DNA of 64,000 bases, from contig JAMJFZ010001815.1 in the NCBI GenBank assembly GCA_026225945.1, forward strand, positions 3,942,001 to 4,006,000. The letters are read 5' to 3'. The notes beneath the pieces were generated by a model, which saw nothing but the letters and a program-made list of their open reading frames with translations, did not search any database and was not told the origin of the DNA. Position numbers and translations under genes: made by a program. Below, one piece after another: positions 1 to 11,659 of the stretch (positions are counted from its first letter, which is position 1; every line of letters starts with the position of its first letter). Source of the stretch: Cricetomys ansorgei. Taxonomy: Eukaryota > Chordata > Mammalia > Rodentia > Nesomyidae.

Positions 1-1010
1 TAAAACCTACCAGTCCTGGAGAAATGTTCAGCTATGATGATTACCTAGGTGAATTCCATAAGACAGAATTTAAAAGAATACTCATAAATTTCATCTAAGA
101 ACTAGAAAACTTTAGAGAAAACACCAAGAAACAGCTCAATGAAATTAGAAAGAGAGACTATAAGGAGAATAAATGCCCGTGTGACGCTCAAGGAAGCACA
201 AACACAAGACTCGTGGAAACGATGAGGACAATCCAGGACTTGAGAGCAACATTTGGTAAGGAGATAGAAACATTGAAGAGGACTCAAGCTGAAATGCAGA
301 CGCAATTGAAAAACCCAGTAACCCAACTAGAGAATTCAATGGAAAGCCTGACAAATAGAACAAATTGAGCAGAAGATGGAATATCAGGACTCGAAGATTA
401 GAGTAAAGGGTCTAGAGCAAATGAGCAAGGAATATGGAAACAACAACAACAGTCGCAAAACACACAGGAAAAGAAAACACAGATGCGAGATGGCATGGAG
501 AAAAACAACCTTCAAATTACAGGCAAAGATGAGCGAGGGAAGACCAAGTCCGTGGAATGGACCAGGTCTGCACCAAGATCATAGGAGAAAACTGCAAACT
601 AAGAAGGAGTTTCCTTAGACTTACACTTATGTCTAAGGAAAGAGCTACACATGAAGATATAAAAATGCACACAGAACAACAAATAGGCAAGACCAGAAAA
701 GAAAATCCTTATGACATAAGAAAGTTAAAGCATCAAGTACAGAACAAAGATAGTTTATTAAAAGCCACAAGATACAAAACAAAAATCACATGTAAAGGAA
801 AATCTGTCAGATCAACAGCTGATTTCTCAAGAAACTTTGAGAACCAAAAGAGCATGAGACAATGCATTCCAAATCCTCAAAGACCATGATGTCCAACCTC
901 AACTGATATACCCAGCAAAACTACCTGCCATAATTTAAGGAGAAAGAAAAACTTTCCACAATATAAGCAGCCTAAAAATTATATTCAATAAAGCCAAAAC
1001 TAAAGACAAT
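1..1010 (+). pseudogene. LINE-1 ORF1 remnant (RNA-binding coiled-coil protein)
   Basis: LINE-1 ORF1 encodes a trimeric nucleic-acid chaperone. Translations here, joined only by eye across frames, show the Lys/Glu/Gln-rich coiled-coil stretch at about 200-460. A C-terminal-domain-like segment around 820-960 carries a run resembling the PAKL signature of ORF1 (codons near 913-925). Stops and frameshifts occur throughout; the longest open piece, 557-889, is only 110 codons. The start codon is outside the window. HAL1-type elements have a similar ORF1, but the endonuclease-like segment that follows favours a standard LINE-1. Confidence 0.75.
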
Positions 1011-1184
1011 GTAGGGAACAATATAGGGACAATATTTGAATAAAGTAATTAGCCTAGCTAATAGACTGTGAAAAGAAATATAAGCCATAATTACTAAAAC
1101 ACAGAGTACCAACATACAATGGCCGCCACTAAAGCACGTGCTTAATGAAAACTTTAAATATAAAGGCCTTAATTCTCGAATCAA

Positions 1185-3930
1185 AAGACAAAGTCTAGGT
1201 GAATAGATCAAGTAACAAAATCCATGATTTCTACAAGAAACACATCTTAGTTTTAAAGATGGGCACCACCTTAGAGTAAAAGGGTGAATACAAGTACTTC
1301 AACTAAATGAGATCAGGAAGTAAGTAGGCATTGGTATCCTATTATCTAATAAAATAAACTTCAAATTAAAACTAACCAAAAGAGATAAAGGGGGACACTT
1401 CATTCTAATAAAAGGAATAGTAGACCCCCCCAAAATTACTATCTTAAATATATACGCACAAAACTCTGAGGTGCCCAATTTCATAAAATATATATACTAC
1501 TAGATCTAAAGACATACATTAACATCAAGCCATTAATAGTATGTGATTTTAATATTTCATTTTCTTTAATAGACAGGTCATCTGGGCAAAAATTAAACAG
1601 AGGAACAACAGAAGAAACTGACATTATATGTTAAATGGAGCTAACAAATAGCTATAGAATATTCCACCAAAGCACCAAAGAATACACCTTCTACTGGGCA
1701 GCACATGAAAGATTCTCTAAATTAGACCATCTTCTGGGACACAAAACAAATTCAAAGATTCAAAAATATTTAAATAACTCCATGCATTCTCTCTGACCAT
1801 AATGCTAGAAAACTTAAAATTCACTAAGGAACAAATTTCTAGCAAATACAGAAACTCATGGAGATTAAAAATCTCATTATTGAATGATGAATGAGTCAAA
1901 GAAGAAACCAAGAAGAAAAAAAAAATTTTGTTTGAAACGAAATGAAAATGAAAACCCAACAAAACCTCTGGGACACATTGACAGCAGTCTTCTGAGGGAA
2001 GTTTATAGTTCTAAGTGCCTATATTAAAAATAATTGGAAAGAACACAGATAAATAACTTAATGATACAACAAAAAAATTGGAAAACCAAGAACAACCAAA
2101 TCTTAAATCACTCCATAGCAATAAATAATACAAACAAGAGCACAAATTGATGAAATCGAAATAAAGAATAGAGTTGGTTATATGAGAAAATAAAAAAATA
2201 TTAAGAGAAACTTTATCCAAATAAGCGAAAGAAAGAGAGGGCCCAAATTAACAGACTCAGAATTGAACAAGGAAACATTGCAACAGACACAGAGTAAATT
2301 CTGAATTCCCTTAGGATATTAGGGGAATTTTTTAATAAAACCTGTACTATATTAATCTGGAAAACAAAAAAGAAATGGATGAATTCTAGATTCAAACTAG
2401 ATTCAAAGGGAATGAGGATAGGCAACAGATTCTAAATCACCCAAAATAAACCAAGAAGAAGTAAAACAAACAAAACAAAACAACCCACCTAAGCAGACCC
2501 ATAACAAATGATGAAACTGAAATAATAATAAAATCCCTTCCAGGTCCAGGGCCAGACGGATTAACAGCAAAATTCTACCAGAATCGGAGACGATCTATAG
2601 ACAATCCATCACAAACAATTCAGAAAGCAAAATAAAAAGAAATAAATAAAGAAAGAAACAGAAGGAGCACTCCTAAACTCCTCCTATGAAACAAGTATTG
2701 CTCTAATAGTCACATTAGGTAAAGACACAACAAAAGAGGAAAATACAGGCCATATCCATCTGAACACAGATCCAATCATGCTCAATAAAATACTTGCAAA
2801 CAGAATACAGACACTCTTCAAAAAGATTATCCACCATGACCAAGTTGACTTCATCCCAGAGATGCAAAAAATTGTCCAAAATACACAAGTCAATAAATGT
2901 AATAAACCACATAAATGTACTTGAAGACCAAAACCACATGATCATCTCAAGGAATGTCTTGACATAATCCACATCCCTTCATGAGTCCCAAATAAAGTAG
3001 AACTACAGAGAACATACCTCGAAATAATAAAAAAGCTATATATGAGAAAACCACTGCTAATATCATTCTAAATGCAGAAAAACCTGAAGCAATCCCACTG
3101 AAGTCAGAAAGGAGACAGGGATATCGTTTATCTGCACTTCTCCTCAACATTATTCTCAAAGCACTAGCTGGATCAATAAGTCAAAAGAAAGAAATGAAAG
3201 GGATACAAATAAGAAAAAAAGGGCAAACTACTCCTATTTGCAAATGACGTGATATTATACAATAAAAATCCCAAAAGTTCTACCAGAAAAACTTCTAGAA
3301 ATGATCAACAAATGCAGAATGCAACAGGATGCAGAATCAAGTGTACAAAGCAGTACACTTTCTACACACTGAGAACAAACATACAGAGAAGGAGATCATG
3401 GACACACTCCTCTCCACAACAGCCTCAAACAAAAGAAAATATCTGCAAATACACCTAACAAAGAAGGTTAATGGCCTTTACATTAAAAAAAATTAAATCT
3501 CGGGAGAAAAAGATAAAGATGCTAGAAAATGGAAAGACATTCCATGCTCATGGTTGGATAAAATTAATATTGTAAACATGACGATTTTACCAAAAGCCAT
3601 TCTGAGATTCTGTCCACAACCGATCAAAATCAGCATCTCACTCTTCAGAGAAATAGAGACACTATTCTAAAATGAATATGGAATCACAAAAGAGCCTGGG
3701 TATCTAGAACAATTGGGAGCAAAAAGAACAGTGCTGGAGAGGTATTGTTCCATTTTATGATAGATCACAAAGCCATAACAATAATACAATATGATGCAGG
3801 CATACAAAACAGATATGGACCTACAGAAAGAAATATAAGACTCGAAAATGAGTTCAAATAACCACAACCCTTCAATATTTGACAAAGATGTCAAAAACAT
3901 ATACTGGGGAAAAATGGCATTTCTCTATTT
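1185..3930 (+). pseudogene. LINE-1 ORF2 remnant (endonuclease and reverse transcriptase), truncated
   Basis: ORF2 encodes an apurinic-type endonuclease and a reverse transcriptase used for target-primed reverse transcription. Visible landmarks in order are: LQETHL at about 1231-1248 (endonuclease active-site Glu region); a decayed GDFN box reading CDFN at 1542-1553; EYTF followed by LDHLLG near 1680-1740; a GPGPDG box near 2547-2565 that opens the reverse transcriptase; the [13 protein letters not shown] segment near 2832-2860; and FANDVILY at 3237-3260, where the family has FADD. The first catalytic Asp is therefore Asn. Many stops interrupt the frame. Homology ends near 3930, so the C-terminal domain is lost. 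Confidence 0.85.
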
Positions 3931-4378
3931 CTCTTTTTTTTTTTTTTACCATTTTACTTCACAATTCACCTTTTCTTTATGTTAAATCTCCTTGGTTTGG
4001 GGGCACAATCAGAAAGCCACTAAAAAGAAGATGATGAAGTTAGGACTCGGAGGTTTTTTTGAAGAAATGAGGGTAGACATGATCATATATCATTGCACGT
4101 GCACTTAAAAGGATGAAATCTATAACTACACAGAGGACCTTCTGTACATTGCCAGGAAAGCCCCTCAAAACACTGTAGACAGTTCAAACTGTGGCCAGCA
4201 CAAAGTACGGTCTTGGGAAAATCCTGTGAATGTACCTATCATGTAGTCCTTTAATGTTGTATGAAAAAGTGATAAAAAATACTTCCTGACATTCTTTTAA
4301 TGAATCACTGAATTTTACAAGGAAAAGTTCATGTCTTAAAAGAAAAGTTAGGAAAATTTATGTTCCTAGTATCATGTA
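3931..4378. other. No recognised gene; T14 tract at 3934-3947
   Basis: The LINE-1 homology breaks at a run of 14 T. This could be the reversed poly(A) tail of another insertion, but no SINE body is recognisable after it. The rest is AT-rich sequence with no repeat or exon that I recognise. Confidence 0.5.
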
Positions 4379-4495
4379 TTTTGGTTTTTGAAACAAAGTC
4401 TTACCTATACCTAGCTGCCCAGAAACTCCCTCAGTAACAGACCATGGCCTTGAACTTCTACCTTCTGGGGGACAAGGGTGAGAGTTGTGAGCCCC
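4379..4495 (-). mobile_element. Decayed B1-like SINE (reverse)
   Basis: Read on the minus strand this resembles a 7SL-derived B1. The plus strand starts with a T-rich run (reversed tail), then a degraded GAGACAGGGTTTCTC-type segment, a CTGCCCAGAAACTC-like segment and AGACCATGGCCTTGAAC, which matches the B1 word AGACCAGGCTGGCCTCGAAC with changes. Heavily mutated, so old. Confidence 0.55.
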
Positions 4496-4700
4496 AGCTG
4501 CTTGCCTTGTTCCTAAGCCTTCATGCCCATTCCTTTCCCTGTTCATATGGTAGTATCTGTTTCCTTCTAGAATATAATTAATTTTATAGCCTCTTGTGCC
4601 TTTAGATGAGATCTTGAAAAAAAGTCCTGGATCTCTATGAGAAAATATTACAACTTGAGCTCCCTGTGGTCCCTTGAACTCCCTCTGTCACATCTGAGCT

Positions 4701-4960
4701 TCATTCTTTCTCCTCCTTCTCCCTCTTCTCCCCTCTCCCACTCCAGTCATCTCTTTCTTATTTTCTTTTCTATGATTTCCTCCCTTCAAACCTTCCTTCT
4801 CCATCCTCCCTTTCCTCTCTTCCCCTCCTCTCCCCTTCCTTCCCCTCCCCTCCCCTCCCCTCCCCTCTCCTCTCGTCTTGCCTCTCCTCCCCTCCTCTCT
4901 TCTTTTTTCCTTCTCTTCTCCCCCCTCCCACACTCCTTCCCACCCCTTTCTTCTTTTCTG
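4701..4960. repeat. Pyrimidine-rich low-complexity tract, (CCCCT)n core
   Basis: About 260 bases are almost pure C and T on the plus strand, with a (CCCCT)n core at about 4841-4868. The lack of purines keeps frames open on both strands, so the open frames here are composition artefacts. Such polypurine-polypyrimidine tracts can adopt triplex (H-DNA) structure. Confidence 0.9.
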
Positions 4961-4969
4961 TGCTTCTCC

Positions 4970-5043
4970 AGATTGAACTCAGGGTACTGTGCATGCCAGG
5001 CAAGTGCTTTCCCTTTGAATAGTTAATAATCTGACACCCTACT
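4970..5043 (-). mobile_element. ID-like tRNA-derived SINE head (reverse)
   Basis: The plus strand reads GAACTCAGGGTACTGTGCAT, then GCCAGGCAAGTGCT. This is the reverse complement of the ID core (tRNA-Ala-like box with GGTAGAGC...TTGCCTAGCATGC). The tail end is decayed. It could equally be the ID-derived half of a B4-type SINE whose B1 half is lost in the adjacent pyrimidine tract. Confidence 0.6.
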
Positions 5044-5324
5044 TCATTGTCTTTCCCTCCAGGCACTCAATCCCCCACCAGTTATGTCTGGTCTTTTCAC
5101 ACTATAACACAATGCCATTGTCATCTATAAAGTTCACCCCTGAGAACCATACAACCAAGTTAAAGGGAAACTATCACAATATTTTAAGTACATGTATGAT
5201 TTGTGTTGGGCCATAATTTACAGCCATCCTTGGCCTCAGGCAGCCTGTGGGCCACAGGTGAGACCTTCTTACAACTCTGCATGATCTCTCTTTTGCATTA
5301 CACATTTTATTTATTAAAAACTTG

Positions 5325-5502
5325 CATTTGTTTTATTTGCTGGGTGTGGAGCATGGCACGCCATGCTCCAGGTGTGAAGGGCAGAGTCATGCTTTTATGA
5401 ACCCTTCTGCCATGAGGTCCCTGTGATGGGCTGACCTCAGGATGTCCCTCATGCTTGACATCAGGTGTCTTTACCCACTGAGGCAACTCAGTGCCCCCTA
5501 CT
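5325..5502 (-). mobile_element. B3-type SINE (reverse)
   Basis: The plus-strand end GGTGTCTTTACCCACTGAGG is the reversed B2/B3 tRNA-like head, whose sense strand carries TGGCTCAGTGGGTAAAG. Upstream words such as CTGACCTCAGG and CCATGAGGTCC match a reversed B3 body. It contains a short perfect 10-bp palindrome at 5347-5370. Confidence 0.8.
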
Positions 5503-6924
5503 TATCATTTCTTCCTATTCTAAATGACATAAAGAATATGGGAATAAAGTACTCCTCCTCCATTTTATTTCTGCAGCGTGCCATTGCAGGCATCCAGTGA
5601 GTCCTGAAGCAGAATGTCCTTTATCTGTTCCCCATTTCCTTCAAATCCACTCAAACACTGACTATGATTGGCTCCCTTTCTACAGATATTCTTCAGAATG
5701 AGGCTCCTGTCTAGTCCTCGAGCACCTCCAATGACTGAGCTGGGTGTTCTTTTCTCAAAATATTTCCATGCCAAAGGAACTAGCTTCCCCAATGCAAATT
5801 AGACCATATTTGTGCCTTTTCATGAGTTTCTACATTTGGGTTGCTTTGAAGTCAAACTGAAATTGTTCTCTTGTGCCTTGAGTCTCTCTAGCCCCACAGG
5901 TCTCTAATTGGCTGGCTTGGCTGTTTTTTTTTTTTTTTTTCCCCAGGAGGCCAGTCTATTCATAAGCTTTCTCATCCCTAGGCAACTACTTCTCTGATCA
6001 CATATACAATTTCCATCCTCTCTCTACTTCTTTTCTAACAAGCCAAACTCCATCCTGGCTTCCAAAGTGTTACTTTGTAGTGGAAAAAACAAATCAGTTT
6101 ATAATGAACTAATTATGTCCAGTTTGACCATTTCACCAATTATCTGTGCCAGGCAGTTAATCATTTAATACAAAGACTCTGAGAGTATAGAGATGACACA
6201 AACTCCTCTGGGTGGTAGGAATGTAATGGAGAAGGGAATATTGTCACTGCCAAGTTAACTGATATGGGATTCCAGTTACTTACTCACCTGGTACATCATA
6301 GAAATATACCATGTACTCTGTGCCTGCTATAGTGGTCAGTTCAGGGAGTTAGACTTAAATAATGCTTGGTGCTTTCATGTCTTTTAGTTATTCATCTTGC
6401 ATTTTGCACGTTCAATTCTGCTTCAACGTACATATAAATTTTGCATGCACACAGTACTTCCCTATTTTTATATAAACAGAAACTCAAGGCTGTATCCTGG
6501 TTCATGTGCCAGCTCTGGTTTTTTTTCTTCTTCTTCATTTTACCATGTTCCTAAGCATAGTACAACCAACGTTGTGAGAAGCATACATAATTAGCCAGCC
6601 ACAGGGACTGGGATTCCTATATGAACAAATTTATTTAGCAAATGGGTTTTATAACTAGAGTCAGCCAATACATTATATATGGTGTTTCTCCAGGAACAAT
6701 ACAAGGACATTGTCATGGATATCATGTTATTACCCATTAAGCCATGCCAACAGTATTGCAAAGCTCATGGTTAACTCTATTTTGGAAACTTGAAATTTAA
6801 AGGTTTGAAATTTAAAACATGATAGCACACTAGGCAAGGTGTTAGTCAGAAAAGCAGGGTACTTTCCTTCCATGGTTCCGTGAGGGACATTAGTAATTCC
6901 TTCACAGTCCTAGAGGTTCTCATA
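5503..6924. other. Unrecognised stretch with T17 tract at 5924-5940
   Basis: No gene or repeat recognised. The T17 run followed by CCCCAG at 5941-5946 looks like a strong 3' splice site on the plus strand, but no open exon with a donor follows, so it is more likely a reversed poly(A) remnant or chance. Confidence 0.4.
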
Positions 6925-6944
6925 GTGTGTGTGTGTGTGTGTGT
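6925..6944. repeat. (TG)10 microsatellite
   Basis: Uninterrupted GT dinucleotides. Confidence 0.95.
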
Positions 6945-7949
6945 ATCTGTGCACTTACACACTGTGCAAATGACTCTGTCTCAGTTCTGTGACTTATTAA
7001 GTGATTTTTCTGACTTGTAGGATAGAAAATGTATTCTCTTCAATGGGCAATCCAAAACAATATTTGCTTGAGGACAGAGGGTACAGGTCACTGAAGGGAG
7101 GGTAGTATAAACAAATGGCTATACCCGATCGAAGCAGCAATTACAGATGAAGTGCTTTCCATAGGCACAGGGACAATCAGAGCTCTGGAAATTCTGTATC
7201 AAATTTTTATAGTTCTTGACTCAGTTGGTCATTGCTCAATTTGCTTTACTCTATTTTTAAAAAGGTAGTCTTAAGCTTTGTTTCTTCTTGTTGAATTTAT
7301 TTTTGAAATCACATATATTTCAATTTAGTAGTTATGACCTGGTGTTCCGTAAAAGTCTTTCCACCTCTTTTTCCTTTCTTGACACCTTCCACAAGAAGAA
7401 ATACTCACATTATCTAATGCCCATGATGCATTTTTTTGTTGAACTCTTTTTTTTTTTTTTTACTGATGGGATCATTTCAACTTTAAAATTCTCAGAGATT
7501 ACTGTTAATAATTTCAGGTATTATATTTTTTAAAATTCTACTTAAAGTTATTTTGCCATCTTGATTATTCTCATTGGGTGATAAATAATACTATATTGTT
7601 TTCTTATTTTGGATAGGAAAAAAGAAGAAAAGGAACAAAAAAGCTAGTCCACAGAGTATGGCACAGTTAGGATGCATCACAACCTGCTATGTTAATTAAA
7701 TTAATAAGGCTAATGGCTCCTAATGATGGACTGCCTGCTGTGGTATACAGAAATAGAGAACAACATTCCTCTCCTTTAAAACATTCACCGTTGCCTCCCC
7801 TGAACACATATGCCTGATAGTGCAACCAACCTAGAAGAGAGAACATTTGGATATGATTATGCTTTGGAAGATATCCCTACTGCTAAATGCAAAGAATGTG
7901 CTGAAAGCAACTGACACTGCTAAGTCACCATGTGATTTGAGAGTACCAC
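6945..7949. other. Unrecognised AT-rich stretch; T15 at 7447-7461
   Basis: No exon or repeat family recognised. It contains one run of 15 T. Open frames are under 85 codons and T-rich. Confidence 0.4.
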
Positions 7950-8060
7950 ATGGCTCATGTGTTGGGAACTTGGTCTTTGGTTTGGAAGTGGTAAGGGTGG
8001 TGGGACCTTTAAGAGGTGGAGCCTAGTGGGAGTACTTAGGTGGAAGAATGAGCTATCTTC
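7950..8060 (+). mobile_element. MaLR (ORR1/MST-like) LTR fragment
   Basis: The words GTGTTGGGAACTTGGTC and GGTGGGACCTTTAAGAGGTG followed by GAGCCTAGTGGGAG are the hallmark 5' part of mammalian MaLR LTRs. Only about 110 bases remain; the 3' part is replaced by a TG repeat. Confidence 0.7.
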
Positions 8061-8093
8061 AGAGGGGTAAGGTAGCCCCTGAACTCTGGGCTA

Positions 8094-8095
<2 letters not shown>

Positions 8096-8133
<38 letters not shown>

Positions 8134-8272
8134 GTGTATGCATGTGGGTTGTGAATATGTGAATGTCTGTATGTGTTTATACAGGTATGCATGTGTGTAT
8201 GGGTATATGCATGTGCATGTGTGTATGAGTGTCTAAATGCACATGTGCATATGTGTATGCATTCAAGTGTGG
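8096..8272. repeat. (TG)n microsatellite with degenerate alternating purine-pyrimidine tail
   Basis: A (TG)n run at 8096-8131 is followed by a degenerate TG/CA/TA mixture to about 8272. The alternating purine-pyrimidine sequence is Z-DNA-prone. It produces an open, Cys/Val-rich frame that is an artefact. Confidence 0.9.
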
Positions 8273-8284
8273 AGGATAGAGATT

Positions 8285-8580
8285 AACATAAAACATCATG
8301 AGTATTTCCCAATCATTTTCCACATTAAATTCTGAGGCAGACACTCTGATGTAACTGGAAGCTCATTGATTCTGTGAGGCTGATTGGTCATTGGGGTCCA
8401 GGACTCTGACTCCCCAGTAGTGTGTACATCCCACTGTGCCTGGCTTTACTCCCCAGTAATGGGTACATCCCACCATGCACGGCTTTTTACATGGATGCTG
8501 GAGAGTTGATACCAGGTCTTCTTGTTTGCGTGGCAAAAAATCAACTGGGCCCTCTCACTAGCCCAGCACGAGTTACTAAG
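8285..8580 (-). mobile_element. B4/RSINE-type SINE (reverse) with internal 39-bp duplication
   Basis: The plus strand carries reversed B4-type words: a decayed TCTGAGGCAGACACTCTGATG segment, CATGCACGGCTTTTTACATG, then GATGCTGGAGAGTTGATACC-like sequence and a degraded tRNA-like head. A 39-bp segment is present twice in tandem at 8409-8447 and 8448-8486, with a few differences. The copy is diverged. Confidence 0.6.
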
Positions 8581-9621
8581 AGAGACTGCCTGTACCTTCT
8601 GTCACTCTGACTTCATACTGATGCAAGATCTCCCTCCTCAGTGTTCTCTCACTGTTGTGACACCATCATATGTCATGAGATCCTCACCAGAGCTGAGCTC
8701 ATTAGTCAGTTTTTCATTTCTGTAGTCTATTGATATTTTGGTACTTTATCATTCATTAGAACCATTGAAGTTTCTTCCTAATCTATACTAATATACTATC
8801 TGATCACAATATTACTATTACTAATTTTGACGCTCACCAGCTAAGATCCATCCTGTTTAGCACGCTGTCCAAGATGGTGCCAGTTATGTCTTTGGCATTC
8901 TACAACTTGAGTTACTCTTTAATTAAAGCAATCTCTGATGGTCCTCTAGGATTATTGGGCAATCTACGGCGCACACTGAATTCACGTTGTCCTCATTCAC
9001 AACAACCTGGGATTTAAAAATTGCTGTTGCCCAAATAATTTAAATTTGAATTTTTACACTTATATGAAATTTATGGGAAATTTACACATACTTTTTGTTC
9101 TTCAATTTTCTTGGTGAGGAAATTTCTAGCAGCTTTCCTTTCTACCCAGAAAAAGATGTGCTACCAAGACTTCTAAATAATACACCATGACTTCTGGAGA
9201 ATGAAACATCTCAACTATCAAAGGAAAGCCTACCTACCTATCTGACCCTAACTTAATCTAACAGATTAAAACTTGTCAGCTATAATCACATCATGAACAA
9301 TAGTATTGGCTCTCAAATGTTGTTCTTTCCAGTAAATTTCACTTCTAGTGCTTTCTGAAAATTTCTGATCTGTTTTCTAACTGGAAAGTAGCCATGCTGT
9401 AGAAAGCCATCCTCCCCAGGTGTGGTAGCTCAAGCAGTCTTTATAACATTACAAACCAATCTCTAAAAGTCAAATTCAGAGATTTTTTTAAAAGCTTGGG
9501 GTTTTTTTTTCCCCTTCAAATATAAAATTTCCTTGGAGTGTCAGCAAGTGTTGAGTTCCAAATCACTACAGAAGTGATGCAGAGAATATGGGACTGCACA
9601 CTTGATTTCACCTAAGTGCTC
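8581..9621. other. Unrecognised stretch
   Basis: No gene or repeat recognised. A CAGGTGTGGTAGCTCAAG word near 9418 recalls the start of a B1 but nothing follows. Confidence 0.4.
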
Positions 9622-10131
9622 TGTATTAGTCAATGTTCTCTACAATAACAACTTACAGAAAAAGCTTAGCCCTATATATAGAAAGGGGGTTTATTAGAAT
9701 GATTTATATGCTGCGATCCAGCTAACAGAACAATGGCTGCCTATGAACGGAAGGTCCAAGAATCCAGTAGTTGCTCAGTCCATGAGGATGGATGTCTCAG
9801 CTGCTCTTTAATATATACCTGAATCCCAAAGAAGCAGGCTCTAATGCCAGTGAAAGAATGGACTTGTTAGTGGGGTGAGAGTAAGCAGACAAAGAGCAAA
9901 AGTTTCCTTCTTTCGTGTCCTTTCTGCTTCTAGCAGAATCTTGGACTTGTGGGTCTTCCAACCTCAAAAGATCTAGACTAAAGGAGCATTTTCCTACCTC
10001 AAGGATCCTCATTAGAAGTGGATCTTCCCTCTTAAAGTTAAGCAAAAATCCTTCACAGGTGCACGTCTCCTGCTTTGGGATTTAGTTAATTCTAGATAAA
10101 ATCAAACTGACAATCAAGAAGAGCCATCACC
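9622..10131 (-). mobile_element. ERVL-type LTR (MLT2/RMER-like), reverse, near full length
   Basis: The plus strand opens with TGTATTAGTCAATGTTCTCT and closes with AGAAGAGCCATCAC. The sense (minus) strand therefore starts near GTGATGGCTCTTCTTG and ends in CTAATACA, the pattern of ERVL LTRs. Internal rodent words such as GGTCCAAGAATCCAGTAGTT and CTCAGTCCATGAGG are clear. About 510 bases. No convincing 5-bp target duplication was found. Open frames inside are incidental. Confidence 0.75.
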
Positions 10132-11352
10132 TGCTTATACTTTTTTCATTTTGTATTTTATGGGAGAAATCTCATGTCTTATACCTATCACTGGAAAAAT
10201 AAAAGTGTACCACATTCAGTCTTTATCTTTTTTGTCTTCAACTTACTTCTTTCCTTCCCCCCGGGAAGCTGGCAGATGTCTTGTTCTTTGATGACAAGAT
10301 CATGACCATACAAGCACTGTATGTGAGTATATCAAAGTGACACTGCTTGCTTCTGAGTCTTTATGCCTTCATTTTCCTAGATTGTCAGGTGCAGAAAAAA
10401 AAAAACAAAACAAAAAACTTTCCTCACTGCCTTTCCAGCCCAATATAGGAGACATGGAAACTCAGAAGAAATGGAAAGCAGAGAGGGCCTGCTCCCACCT
10501 CAACTAATGCTCCTAGAGCTTTAAGCCTAGACTTCGGTGGACATTGAACAGAATGCTGAACCCCATGGCATATTCATTCAGACTTTAGAGCTACACTGGA
10601 CCGGAGCAGAATTTATCTCAAGAGGAGCAATTTATAGAACAAGAAGGCACAGACTTGGGAGACCACTTCTGAAGCAGGAGTTGACCATCGCACAGTCATT
10701 TCCTGTTTCTGACCCAGTGAGTTGAGACTCTCAAAGAACCAAATACATTTCAAAGGTTCTGCCACAGGTGCTTTGGGCTGAGCCTGCTGTGGTATCAGGG
10801 GAAACCACAGGTTGCTAAATTTCTGCGTGGTGAGCTTAGGATAAAGGTGGTGACACTGAGAGGTAACTGGTGGCTTTTAGCCCTGAAGTCTGGGATTCTC
10901 AATACATGAGACACCTGGTACTACTGAGAAGCACTGTCTCTCCCTGCAGAATAGTGCTTGTTCTTGTGGATGGGATTGAACAGTAAGATAGAAAGAGTAG
11001 AAAACCCATGATAGATTCTATAATTACACCAGAGAGTGAAAGTTGAGCTAAGACTTGAACAATTCTCAAGTTTGATTTTGTGGCCTTTCCCAATGAAAAT
11101 GAATCAAAACGGCTTGATTTCCAGTGCCCTTCAGCATGTCTCTAAAGCTTTGATATAATGAGAGTTTATTAGAGGAGTCAGTTTTTACAGGATGAAAGGA
11201 GAAGCCAGAGTTCTCCTTTTCAAAGAATGGAGCAACTCCTTGCTGAACTTCGGTCACTCAGGGTGGTCCATGATTCAGAGCTACATTTCTGACTTTGTTT
11301 TTCCATATTTTCTCCATAACAATGATTGAAACTAGAAAATATGTACTGAGAG
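10132..11352. other. Unrecognised stretch; A-rich run at 10391-10418
   Basis: No gene or repeat recognised beyond an A-rich run. Open frames are under 65 codons. Confidence 0.4.
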
Positions 11353-11659
11353 TGAGATGAGATGGCTAAGTGAGTTAGAGAGATATTGCTCTGCTTCCAG
11401 AAGACTCAGGGTGGATCTTCAGAATTTATACCAGGCAGTTCACAACTACCTGGACCTCCAGCTCCAGGCAATCTGGAGTCTCTGACATCAGTGGGCATAG
11501 GCACACATGTGTGCATACTCACACACAGCCTTCCTCCTCCAGCTCCAGGTAATCTGGTGTCTTTGGCTTCAGTGGGCATCAGCTCACACGTGCATATAAC
11601 TCACACACAACCTTCCTCCATATGCACATAACTAAAAATTAAAAAATAAATCTTTAACA
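11353..11659 (+). mobile_element. B2/B3-type SINE with internal 81-bp duplication
   Basis: A decayed tRNA-like head (GAGATGGCTAAGTGAGTTAG) is followed by a B2/B3 body with CTTCCAGAAGACTCAGG, CAGTTCACAACTACCTGG, and an A-rich end with AATAAATCTTT. The body segment from CCTCCAGCTCCAGG is repeated in tandem (11455-11535 and 11536-11617), so the element is longer than the usual 180-200 bases. Confidence 0.8.

Larger units (their letters stand above)
1..3930 (+). mobile_element. LINE-1 relic, sense strand, ORF1 and ORF2 remnants
   Basis: This is a long degraded LINE-1 that enters from the left edge of the window. The A-rich strand is the sense strand. An ORF1-like coiled-coil region is followed by an ORF2-like region whose endonuclease and reverse transcriptase motifs appear in the right order. 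All frames are broken by many stops and indels, so it cannot make protein. The homology stops at about 3930, inside the segment that follows the reverse transcriptase, just before a run of 14 T. The ORF2 C-terminus, 3' UTR and poly(A) tail are missing. The 5' end lies outside the window. The subfamily is not resolved; divergence suggests an old insertion. Confidence 0.9.

Noticed and set aside
4637..5066. Overlapping frames of 81-129 codons on both strands
   Set aside because: They lie in a C/T-only tract with no stop codons by composition; Ser/Pro/Leu and Glu/Gly/Arg runs are low complexity.
5924..5946. Strong-looking 3' splice site (T17 then CCCCAG)
   Set aside because: No open exon with a donor follows. 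A reversed poly(A) remnant gives the same pattern.
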